Assembly (NCBI GenBank): GCA_009823395.1
Contig: CM020509.1
Location: 13,292,501-13,356,500 of the forward strand
Reading direction: 5' to 3'
Source: Thamnaconus septentrionalis
Lineage: Eukaryota; Chordata; Actinopteri; Tetraodontiformes; Monacanthidae
DNA: 64,000 nucleotides
Below, one piece after another: positions 35,407 through 47,106 of the stretch. Position 1 is the first letter of the stretch; each line of letters opens with the position of its first letter. The translations under genes and the position numbers were made by a program. Below the pieces are notes generated by a model. It was not told the DNA's origin and made no database searches. It was given only the letters and a program-made list of their open reading frames with translations.

Positions 35407-37262
35407 CAGAGGCTACTTAATGTAATGCACTTTTGTTCATTGCTCCCTGTCAGATTTTTAGGACGTTGTCAGCGTGTGTAAGTCACTCTCCGGGCCGTTC
35501 ACTGCATGCTGTGTAATTATCAGCAGCTGTGGAAAAGAGACAATGTGCGGTTGCTCTCCACATTATGGCCTATAGTGCATTATAAAAATGTATTACAGAG
35601 ACGGAGGCTCCATGTTGTTGTGAGAGGGACTGCTGATTGAGAGCGGCCCCAGCTGGTGCTCTCACAGGGCCGTATGCTTCCCCTCCAACCCCCTCCCCCC
35701 TCTCCTCTACCTGTTGACGCCGTTGTTTGTCATCTCAGTCGTGCAGGCCTGCAAGCGCGAGTGCAGAGTCAGCACAAAAAAACAGAGCTGTTGTGGTTGT
35801 CTGGCTCAGTAGCAGGACAACAGGACAAGACGCACCCGGCGAGAGAGGGGAGCCGATAGGGGCCCCGCACGAACAAAATGCACCGTCCAGAGATTCTGCC
35901 ATCGCCTCTGTCATTTCCCAAGATCTTATCGCGCCGCCGGATCTGCTGCGTTCACTCTTTCCATGTTTCTGAGAAACGGTGTCGATGATGACTGCAGCAT
36001 TGTTTGAGCCGTGGAGGTGACAGGATGTTTATGCTTGCGTGCCTCAGTGTTGATGTTGTTTTATTTTACTGTTTTGTTTTGGTTTTCTTCAGTACGTGTG
36101 CTCTGCTGCAATGTCGCCCCAACACAAGGTTTTGGGGCAAGATGAGACAAGTCAGGAGCAGAAACGACAGTGACGCAACTCAGACATGTGCTATATCTTA
36201 AGGCCACGACGATTCCCTGCCCTTGTCTTTGTTGCCGTCCATCTGTCTGCTTTCCACTCAGAGATAAAAGAGACACAGTGAGCTAGTTAGCAGGAGCTGG
36301 CTGCTACTTCTCCTCCCCACAGATTGGTTTTGTGCTCAGCCACGGCTTTGAATGTCAGTGCTGGCTGAGTACACAGAGAACCTGACTCATTTCCAGTATC
36401 AGACAATCAAGCTTCCCGACTTTGATGCGGCGTTTGGTGACACCCTGAGTGGAGAGTCTGCATACGGCTAGCAAATAAGGCGCATCGCGAGTGAGCTTTA
36501 TCAAAGCCGAGTCGTGAGAACAGAGAAAAGAGCAGAAAGCGGGATGTTTTTTTCAGTGCAGCGTGTTAAATTTAAAACTGAGGCGTTGCTGGCTGTGGGT
36601 ACGTCTCAACTTGATGATGTCATGCCTTTTGTTAAAATCAGAGACAAGGATGAAAAATGGAGCTGAAATGAACTGTGCTATATTTTGTCAAGTTATCAGG
36701 CAGGTTTAGGGACCAGACAAGATATCAGTCATCTGGAAAAGAGTGAAAAATGAGAAAACATTTTTTAGAATGTTTTTAATGTTTTGCCTTTATTCATATT
36801 TGAATGATTGTAGCTTAGTGTGACCTATTTTTTTTTTCTCCTACTTATGTAAATGTGGTTGTTGCTGTTAAGATTTTTGTACCATGATATTGATGGAAAT
36901 TGCATTGTCACTGAAAAATAACAAGCACAACGCTAATCCATTAAACAAAACCTGTGGTAAGTCAGTATACAGCTTAAATATGATTGAAATATGAAGTAGC
37001 CGAATAAGCTGTGTTGATGCTTTTTTTTTTTTAATATTTGCTGCTACATCCAGTGTAGATTAACTATCAAGTGATGTGAAACAACACCTCGACCACCAGG
37101 AAATTGAATTCAAAATACAAAATTGTATTGAATAGATTAATTTACAAAAAAGAAACAAGAATTTACTGTGATCATACAGGCAGGTTATGTAGTATGACTG
37201 AGCAATTATAATAAAACACACTTCAGGTGTTACAGCTGATTGTGCGTCTCTTTTCTCACCAG

Positions 37263-40200
37263 CTCTATCACACCAGTGTCCTTCCAAGCAGTCATGACGT
37301 CTGTCCAAACCCCGCCCCTGTCCCGATCTGGCTCCTCCCCCTCCAACGTGGGCTTGTCAAATCGCAACGGGGCCAGTGCGACCCCGCCCACCTCCCTGAG
37401 CCTCCGCTCGTCCTACAACCAGCTGCTCGGCCGCGATGTCATCAAGGAGTCGATGGAAACGGGAAGTTCGGCCACCTTGCCGAAGAGCCGCAAGCGGTAC
37501 TCGATGGGCAGCATGCGCAGCGCCATGGGGATGTGCGACAACTTGTCGGCATCCTCCAAAAATCAACCCGTGACCAGAGGGAGGGGTCTCCCCACCAAGT
37601 CCTCCTCCAGCTCTGCCCTGTACTCCTCCACCTCCTCCACCTCCTTGTTCAACACCACCAACCCCAAAGTGGCCAAGAACGGGGCAAACATGCAGAGAAG
37701 AGCCGAGAGCCAGCAGCTGGAGCTGAGCCGGGCCCACACAGAGAGCAAGATCCACAACGACCTCATCAACAACCCCAGTTCAGACTGGGCCGAATTCGAA
37801 AAGGACAACTCGCAGCAGCAGCCGTTCAGAAGAAGGACCAAGAGCTTCCTGGGCTACCATGAGAAGACCTGGGATCTGGACATCAGTTTGGGAAACAAAG
37901 AGGCCCTGAAGGAGAAGAAGCAGCAGTCGTCCCCCGAGAAGGAGCAGGCCAGCCCCGCCAAGGAGAGGGAGACCCAGAAAGAGGAGAAGCTCAGCAGCAA
38001 GCAGGCCAGCTTGGAGGAGAAGGAGGCGGAGCCAGCGGAGACAGAGGAGGAGAAGGGAGAGGAGGAGGTGGAGGATGACCCGGCACGACATTCACGGCCG
38101 CCCCTGCTGCCGGTGGTGATGGAGGCCCCTCTGTCCTCCACCTCCTCCTCCTCCACCAACAGCCCCGAGTGGCTCCCCGACAACCAGAACCAGGCTCCAG
38201 CCCCCGTCAGAGAGGAGCTGTGCACCCCGGTCCAGGCCAGTCCACGCAGTCCCGCCAAACCCCCCCGGAGCTCCCAGCCCCGGGTGATCAAAGTGGAGCT
38301 GCACCCCAACAACGAGAACCAGTTCCTGCAGCAGTATCCACCCTCTCCCAAACAGGCCCGGGCCGCGGAGAGGAACACGCCCACCAGGAACACGGCGCCA
38401 GCTCCTCTGACGGACCAAGAGCCTGAGACCGGGCTTCCCCGAGTGGGCCTGAGGATGGAGATGACTCCCGACACGCCGTCAGAGGACGAGGACTCCAGCT
38501 GGACCACCCTGTCGCAGGAGACGCCCTCCCCTCAGACTCCGCGGGAGACAGGTTGGTCTCATAGTGGAGCAAATTTGCGAATCCGTGTCCGCCTTTAATC
38601 ACGTCTTCATTACACCCAGACCCCCCTCCCCCCTCTCACTCTCCCTCCGCCCGCCTCCCACACACTGTCTGAGCTGGAAAAATACCAAGTGCCTCTCGTT
38701 TAACAAGCGAGTCAGTCCAATAATAGAGCTTCAACCTTTAGGGTCCCTCCGAGCCCGACCACGTGGTGCAGGGTGATTAGGACGGACAGACCCATTCGAC
38801 ACTGCGGATGAAGTAGTGCTCTGAAGGAATGTGAAGAGAAAATAAGACACTGCTTCTTAGAAGGAGGAGAGGTGTCAGACAGGAGGAGTCCCACGCACGA
38901 TCCGACTGGATTGTCAGTTTTACAGCGTCACTACGAAAGGCCCAGATGATAGTTCTTCTGGGGGAAAGTTGTAATTCTCTGAGCAGCAGTCAAGCGGAGC
39001 CCATCATCCGTTTGCACTCTGGTCGCTTTCACAGCAAAGCAATAGAGGGAAAATAATGCCGCGAGTTGCTTGAGAGAACCGAGTGATACGATTTGTGGAA
39101 GCGCCGGTTTTGTATTTTAATGTCAAAGCATTTGGGTTTCCCCATCTCAAGAAACGAGAGAAGAGGCAAATGAAAAAACATAAACATGCACACAAGTACA
39201 TCATTTTTTTCACATAAGAAAACCATTTTTTGTCTTTGTGGAAACCATAGTGTTTTTCAACAGAGCTACCATTAAAGATATGAAATTTACCCAGTCCATC
39301 TTACCATGCCGCATGCATTCTCACAGTGTCCTCATGGGTGCGCACCCGTCAGCGAGCGTGGATTTGTGTTAGTTTGTTGTTCCCTCTTGTGTCCTTGTGT
39401 ATCTCCGTCACTCAGTAGCAGATGTCTGGAATGACGGGGACCTGCCGCCAGGCTGGAGGGAGATCTCCGACTCCTCGGAGGTCTACTTCTGGCACATTCC
39501 CACCGGCACCACGCAGTACCACCGACCTGTTGCAGCCGCTAACCAACACAGCCCACCCAGCGCCGATCCAGACGGAGAGCACGACCCCTGCCCTGAAGTG
39601 AAAGATTGTCTGAAGCCGCCCAACGAGGTGAGAAAGGCAATTTCATCCAAAGTGTTACTCTGCTTACATGCCAAAAATGCAAGTAAGAAAGCTAATGATG
39701 TAAGAAAAATGCTTTTATTTTCCTTCGTCGCTCATTTGAGGATAAGTGTTTGGTGCATCTGCTCATCTGCTTTCTTTCAGGAAACTTTAAAAAGTGAATA
39801 TTTCAACCATGTTTTTAAGAATTTACTTTTTCCTCCAGTAACACTGAATTGTGCAGAAGCTTTAATGGCAAAGCATGCAGTTTTTCTTTTTAATCATAAT
39901 CTTACTGAAAATTCATTCCGCACTTAATTAGCTGGCAGCGCCTTGCATGGCAGCAGCCACTCATTGGTGTGTGAATGTGTGTGTGCATGGGTGAATGAGA
40001 GGCCATTGTAAAGCGCTTTGGGGTATTGTGAAGGTGCTGAAAAGCGCTATGTAAGTGCAGTCCATTTAACATTTACCATCTGCACACAATTAAAATTACA
40101 ATGCAGAATTTGTGCACCAGTTCATTTTTCATGGAATTTCTCCTTTAAAAAATAAACCACAGTGAGGGATCTGCAAAGCAAGAGACTGTTATTATCACTC

Positions 40201-43200
40201 ATCAGTTATATTATAGCTCATAAATTCAACCACCATAAATAGGCAGTGGATAAAAATTCTTTACAACACAGTGAGTAGACCTTGAAATTCGTGTTCTATT
40301 CCAACATTCATTCAGCTTCAAGAAGCTGTTTTTTTTTTTATTTCTCAAAAACATCTCAAGAATCTCGAGGTTTTTCTTTTTTTTTTTACCCGGAGGCACG
40401 AGAGGAGCATTCAGTCCTTTGAGACATAAGGAAGCTGTCACAGACGAACGGTGTGGCCTCTCTGTCTGTCTGACTCCTCCTCACAGCGGCCCAGCAGTCT
40501 GATATCTGACAGCTCAGTGGAGCCTGTGCCCTCGCCTTCCGAGTCGTCCCCGCCCTCCTCCTCAGCCTCCATCCTCTCCAATGACATCATCTCTGCTGCA
40601 CCAAATCTCAACCTCACCCCCTCCGCTGCCAAGGTGCGTTACTGGGAAGTCCACTTCTCTTAAGCCACCCGCCTTTCCATTTTATTCAGGCTTTTGCAAT
40701 GCAAGTGAGCTTTTTGATATCCCAGCCTGAGCCAATCCCACAGTTCTGCTGTCGCCAGCCACTAATAAAAGGCAAATCAGTAGCATTCTGCATTCGTTAT
40801 CACAGTAAATATGTAGTTCTCTATCAGCTTCTACCCATCTGATAAGTGATTTACAAAGATGGCTTAAAAAGACAGTGGTGTTATCAGTATTACACTGCCG
40901 TTAGTGATGCATTCATAAAAGGGAAATGTGCCCACTAATCCTCGTCTCTGCTCAGCTAAGATCAGTATCTCTTGACTTTTGTGTTAAGATGAATATTCTC
41001 CCTTTTTTTGCAAAGCAAAAAAAATCTAACTATAGGATATAATCCATATTCAGCCTGTCGACTTCTTATCATTATTCTCCCATTTTTAACCATTCACACG
41101 TCTGCTCTGCTCCAGGAGCTGAAGGACTACCCAGTCTACCCAGATCCCAGTCTGAAGGCATTTGAAGGAGCCACCCTCCGCTATGCTTCTCTTAAACTCA
41201 AGTACACACACGCACGTGTGCACACACGCACACACACACACCCAGACACTTTGTATTTCCTTTAAAATAATCTCACAACATTAACAGTCATAATCCGAAG
41301 CACCGTCATTTGCTGCTCTATTGCAAATTTATTTTTTAGTTAAATAAATCAATTGGTTAAATACTGGTTTGTCACTTAAATTTTTATCTTTCCGACAACA
41401 CGTACAAATTTAACAGTTTTAATCTGTAGCTGTTAAAACTGATTATGTTCAAGAATAATTCATGGTCGAGGCTGTTTTCACAAAAGATGGTAGTAAATTG
41501 AGATAACAGCATAGTTTTTTTTGTTTGTTTGTTTGTTTGTTTTTTAAAGAAAAACACTGTTCCTTCATGTTCACAACTGTCTGTATGCTTCCCTACAGTG
41601 CTCCCGCCCAGCTGGAGACGGTGGACCTTAACAGCGGCTTCTCTGATCCAGAGGCAATGGTGAGATCATATTAATGCACACATTCATCAAAAGCAACTGT
41701 AGCAAAGCTATAATATAGACTCTCATGGGCAGAGAAACTGGAGAACTGGAGGTATTAAAAATGTAAACAGTTATCAGTACTAATGTGGCTGGCAAGATCT
41801 GAGCAGTAATACTGATGGTTCTTTGTGTCACAGGAAACGTTCCGCAATTGTGCAGCAGAACGAGATAATGACGTGCTAATTGGTTAAAAGCTCAGTCTGT
41901 CAACATTAGCCCCGCACCTGCTCCTAGCTAGCGTCCCACCCTCTTTAAATCCCTCTCGCTCCTTCTGCCTCTCTTTGCTTGCTGCAGTGCCACCCAGTGG
42001 TGACAGTGTGAACTGAGGAATGTTGTGAATTTTATTCACACCCAAATAAGGTTTTGCAGGGAGCATGGTCTGTGAATTAAAAAGCTTGTGCTGCCCAGAT
42101 CGATATGCAACTGCGAAGAGCTGATCTGGAGTGGTCACAAGGTTTCGTGAAAGACACTCCAGCTCAGTTTGACTTGAGTTTAAAGTGGAGCGCCTTGCGG
42201 CATGCATTATTGACAGATTTTTCATCATATTACTGCTTCAGAAAGTCAAAATACCATCTTCGTTCCTCGTATACTCAATGTGCTTGGTTGTTTTTTAAGT
42301 GCATGTCGTACAAATGTATTCCTAGAAGATTTTTCCAATTCTGCCCAGGAAAAAATTCTGTGTACAGAAAGAAGCTCTTAAACACTGACATGGTCAGAGA
42401 GAGGGTGTCTATCTGTGTGTGGATGTGGGTGTGCGTGTGTGTGTGTGTGTAACTCGGCACTGTTGCAGGCTCCATCCTGAGGTTTTCTTCTGCAGAGAAG
42501 AGACGAGCTCTGTGTTGTCATAAAAAGACAGAGAGACAGGGAAAGAAGAAGAAGAGGGATGGCAACCGCTGCCGCTCTGAGCCATACTGCACATGCGCGC
42601 GCGTGCACACTGACACACTGAGTCTTCCATATTTCATGTGTTCCTTTTCCCGTCAAACCTGTCTCAGCTATTTTTCTTATGGCTAGCTTGTTTTCGGAGC
42701 AGAAGCTCTCGCAGGGCTCTACTGTAAATTTGTGAGCGGAATCCACACTGTGTCCACATCTGTTAAAGGTGTGTATTAATCACTAACTTGTGTTAATGAT
42801 CAGAATAGGTAAGATTGTGGAACGTAAAATGATGTTATCAATTATTTATTATTAATCAGAGATTCAGACCAAACAAAATACTGCCCCTAACAAACACTGG
42901 CTGGAATTAAACACTAAAATGTGGTACGATATATTGACATTGACGTTATTTAAGGTTCCCTTTTTTGTTCCTCCTGCCAGTCGTTCCCAGTGCGTTCTCT
43001 TGGCTGGATGGAGATGGCGGAACAGGACCTGTGTGAGGGGAGGAGCAGTGTGGCCGTCCACCACTGCATCAGGCAGTTGTCCTACTGCAGGAGGGACATA
43101 CGAGACTCAGCCGGTGTGTGGGGAGAGGTCAGTCCGATGACGATCACACATACAGAAAACATAGACGCTATCTCAACGTTCGAGGAGACAAAAGTTACGG

Positions 43201-46200
43201 CTTATCAGGAAGTCGTAAGCCAGTCGGTTCTGAGCTGCGGCTCATCCATGTTTGATGTGGCTCTTTTAGGGTAAGGGGATGCTCTTAGTGCTCCAGGATC
43301 GCATGTTGACCCTGGTCGACCCGGACGATCGCAGCCTGCTCCACTCTCAGCCAATCAGCAGCATCCGTGTGTGGGGAGTCGGCCGAGACCACGACAGGTA
43401 GGCCGAGCTCGACCTCGACGGCTTTTCAACTTACTGTGTTTCTGTACATGAAGGCGATTGACGTTGAATTTCAATAAGCTGCGGCACGTAGAGAAGATTC
43501 GATCATGAATAAATTAGACCCCAGTTTGCATAAGTGGTTGTAAACAGAGTGTAAAATGAATGCATGGGATGTTTGCGCTGTTAACAGATGCTACAGGAGT
43601 TTCATCCAATCAGAGAGTCGGAATCAGACTTGTTAATTTTCGCCGCATATTTGCGCATCGGGGGAAGAGGCCGCGCGCGCCTCTCGTGCTGATTGCTGCG
43701 TGTTTCCTTCAGGGGGCCGCGAGTTATTTAGCGACCGTGTTCCTGGGCTGCACAGCTGCTCCTATCCGCACATCTGGCGGCACGCGCGCCGATGCAAAGC
43801 GCAGACTCCCCGCTGTGCCGGAGCCTCGTTTTGCATGTTTGAATTCAGCAGCAGCCGTGCAACACACGAGCTGCGTTTGATCAAGGGCATCCTCACACCA
43901 ACACAGGGGTCCCGTGGAAGCATTTTCCATTAAAAAACTCACTAACAGCCGGGAGATTCCCCCACGGAGACGCGTGACACGAGTGGCGGAGGGTTTTTGT
44001 TTTGTTTTGTTTTTTTGCTGGAATCTTTCCCCGACGTGTCCTGACATAATCGGCTGTTGCGGAATCGGGTGGAGACGGATGGTTTAAAATAGCACGATGG
44101 GGAGAATAAAAGTTTCTTCTCACTTGGGCGCCGGTGTTTCCCTCTGTTCCCGCCTCTTCGCTGAGTCTTTGAAGGTTCCTTTCAAGTGTTGTCATGATTG
44201 CGAGGAGGCAGTGGGATGATGCTGCGTCCCACCCTCACTGTTTTTCTGCCTTTATTCATTCCCTCGGCAGCAGCGCTGCCTTCACTCTCAGGTGTGTTTG
44301 CGTGCGTGCGTGTTTTTTTTTTTTTTTTAAAAAAGCATCTATGGAGATAAAGTGATCTCCCCATCCTCCAAAGGTCTCAGAGGATGGACAAGAAACTTTT
44401 AGAGGCCGACTTTCTCAGCGGTAATGGATAAAGCGTGTTCGTGGAAACAAGAGGCGGAGGGCTCAGGCTGGTCTGTCCTTTTATTTCCCCCCATCCTCCC
44501 CAGTCTCTCTCTTCCTTCTTCTTTCTCTCTACATTCCAACTAGTTCTCCTCCTCCTCTGCTCAGCCTGCACTCGTGCTCTGAACATGTGGGAGAGAGAGA
44601 AAATACTTTGTGTGTGTTGGCGGCTGTGAAACGAACTACTGTGACTTGCCTTTTCTTGCCACTAGAGGGCAGCACAATCAAACGCTGTGGCACTTTGTTT
44701 CATGAGATTCTGCCTCAATTATTCAGCTCGCAATTACAGTCATCTGAGTGGGGAAAGTTGCTTTGGTTGGTTCCACATTTGTTGAAATATCTTAAAGAAG
44801 AAAAAATATATATTGTACAGCGAGGACGCCGAAGACGTTTGTGGTGGACCAGTTCCTCTCAGTGCCGATCTGGTAGAGCACCGACTTCAAGGTGCAAAGG
44901 GATGATTGCTTTTCCGCACACATTATTTGAAAAGGAGGGCAAGCAAAACAAGTAAGTGAGAGGCTTTTCTCATTACGGTTCGAAACCCTCGCGAATGTGA
45001 TTTTTTTTTTTTTTGCATCATATGGGATCTATGAAGACCATTCATATTTTCTCCCTTCAGACTCCTTGATTGTCCTCATTCCGTTTTTGTTTTTTTTACT
45101 GCACAGTTTGACAAACCCAGAGGCTTTCTGCTGACCCTCTTTAATAATGGTATGAAGGGGAAAAAGAGGAGGAGGATAAAAATACTGAGAGGACAGTTGA
45201 GGATGTGATGGTTTCAAGTGAACAAGCAGGCAGAATGAAGGGACGAGGTGAGGGAGTGCATGTGCAGAGGGCATTTCAGAGTGGAGCTCCCTTCCTTTGC
45301 TCCAACACTCGTCTCCTTCTCTCATCCAGCCATCCATCCATCCATCCATCCAGCCAGCCAGCCAGCCAGCTGTCTTGGGGATACTGCCAGTCTGGTTCTG
45401 AATGTTCTCTCTGCCTCCATCAGCCTAATTCAATATGAATAACCCCCACCAGCCCAGCCCGCCCCTGCCCCAAAGATGGGGTGGCTGGTGGGCGGGGCTC
45501 GGCTCCCCGATGAAGTCATGGAGCTATAAACGGAGCACTCAGCAAGTCCGACTGCGTGCACGCTGGTGTGCGCGCGTGTATGTGTGTGTGTACATGCATA
45601 CGCGTGTTTTGCGTGCACCTCTGTGGCTCTGCATGCCGGGCTTTAATCGGTGAAGTCATAGGTCTAAATCCGGAGGTGTGTGTGTGTGTGCACGTGTGTG
45701 TGTTGTGTGTGTGTGATGGTAAATGAGTGGGTGTGTCAGTGCCTCTCCACCCCAGTCCCACACACATCTCCATGTTTTCTTTTTCTGTCTGCACCGCTCT
45801 GCTGCTGTTCTTTGTCTCCGTCTCCCCTCTTTGCCTCCCTCTTCGTGTCACAGGCTGCTCGGCTTTGCTCTGTCAGTTTGCTTTACTTTGCTCTGGCTCT
45901 CTCCTGCCTCGCTTTGTCTGTCCCGCCACGGCACTTCAAGTGGGTGTTTCCCCCTGCCAGAGGAGGTGGGAGGAGAGGGAAGGGAAGCAGACACCCAGTA
46001 GCACCGACCGACTGGGAGAGAACGGGAGGGGAAAAGATTAAAAACTGGAAGTGCTTTTGAGAAGAAGAGAGAGAGAGGGAGGAGGAGGAGGGAGGGAGAG
46101 AGGGAGGAGGGAGGGGGGTAAACAGAGCGACGGAGAGCCAGTGAGGGTGGTGGGAGTGCAGGCTAAACCTCCCTCCGCTCCACACCCCCATCCCACCCCC

Positions 46201-46641
46201 CTTCAGCAGGACTTTCGCCTCAGACTCTTCAGATTGGCCGACCAGAGAGGAAGACGGGGAGGTGAGAGGAGGCACAGCAGAGAGCGGGGAGAGGAAGAGG
46301 AAGAAGAGGAGGAGGAGGAGAGTGGGAGGGGGGAACACTGAGGAGAGAGATTGGGGGAAACGGGAGCCTCAGAGGATTTATTTTTTTTTGGGGGGGAATA
46401 AAAGAAAGAAAGGAGAGGGAGAAGGAGAAGGAGGAGGAACAGGAGACGGGAGGAGGTTTCACCCGCGGGTGCCGCAGCAGCAGAGGGGCTGTAGCAATGT
46501 CACCGTGGCGGAGGAGCTAACGAGGGGAGGGGAGTAGTCGTCCGTGAAGGGGTCCAGCATGCCTGCCAGTGTGAGTACCGCCACCTCCCATCACTCACCG
46601 CTCCTCTCGTCCGTCCCTCTCATCCACCGCAGACCCACTTT

Positions 46642-46690
<49 letters not shown>

Positions 46691-47026
46691 ATCCCTTCCT
46701 TTCACTCATTAACTTCTCGGCCACCCGGCGGTTGTGTTTGTCATCATGCTGCTGCCGCTGCGCGCTCTATCACTCTCCGGCGCTCCCGGCTGCGACCGGG
46801 TGTGGAGATGTCTCGGGGCAGGAGCGACAGCGCTCGGGGGGGATGGGGGGTTGGAGGGAGATGGGGGGGAAAAATCTCACCAGGACAGGGGGATGAGAAG
46901 AAGGGGAGGGAGATGAAGTAAGCAAAGTAGGGATTGAGCGGGGGGGGGGCAGGATTAGACGACGGGGATGCGGTGCATGGATTATTTTTTTTTCAAAGTG
47001 TGTGTCGCTACTGTTTGGAGCCGCTT

Positions 47027-47106
<80 letters not shown>

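Larger units (their letters stand above)
32658..37262. other. dele1 3' flank, apbb2 upstream region and first intron
   Basis: Contains the MITE at 32789-32872, the retroposon-type repeat at 33206-33345, the CpG-rich candidate promoter at 33930-34340 and, in the presumed first intron, a very long GT repeat at 35317-35404. No further exon recognised. Confidence 0.6.

Noticed and set aside
37240..37293. Upstream extension of the apbb2 open frame
   Set aside because: It has no ATG and contains the CTCACCAG splice acceptor; the first ATG in the exon is at 37294.
37854..38507. 217-codon frame on the - strand
   Set aside because: Shadow of the large GC-rich apbb2 exon; composition follows the sense codons.
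41831..41887. Possible extra apbb2 exon after a TCACAG acceptor
   Set aside because: The peptide does not resemble any APBB sequence, and exon 5 joins exon 6 in phase 0 without it.
46051..46341. Glu/Arg/Gly-rich frame in the GA-rich block
   Set aside because: Product of GA/GAG repeats; both strands are open for compositional reasons.
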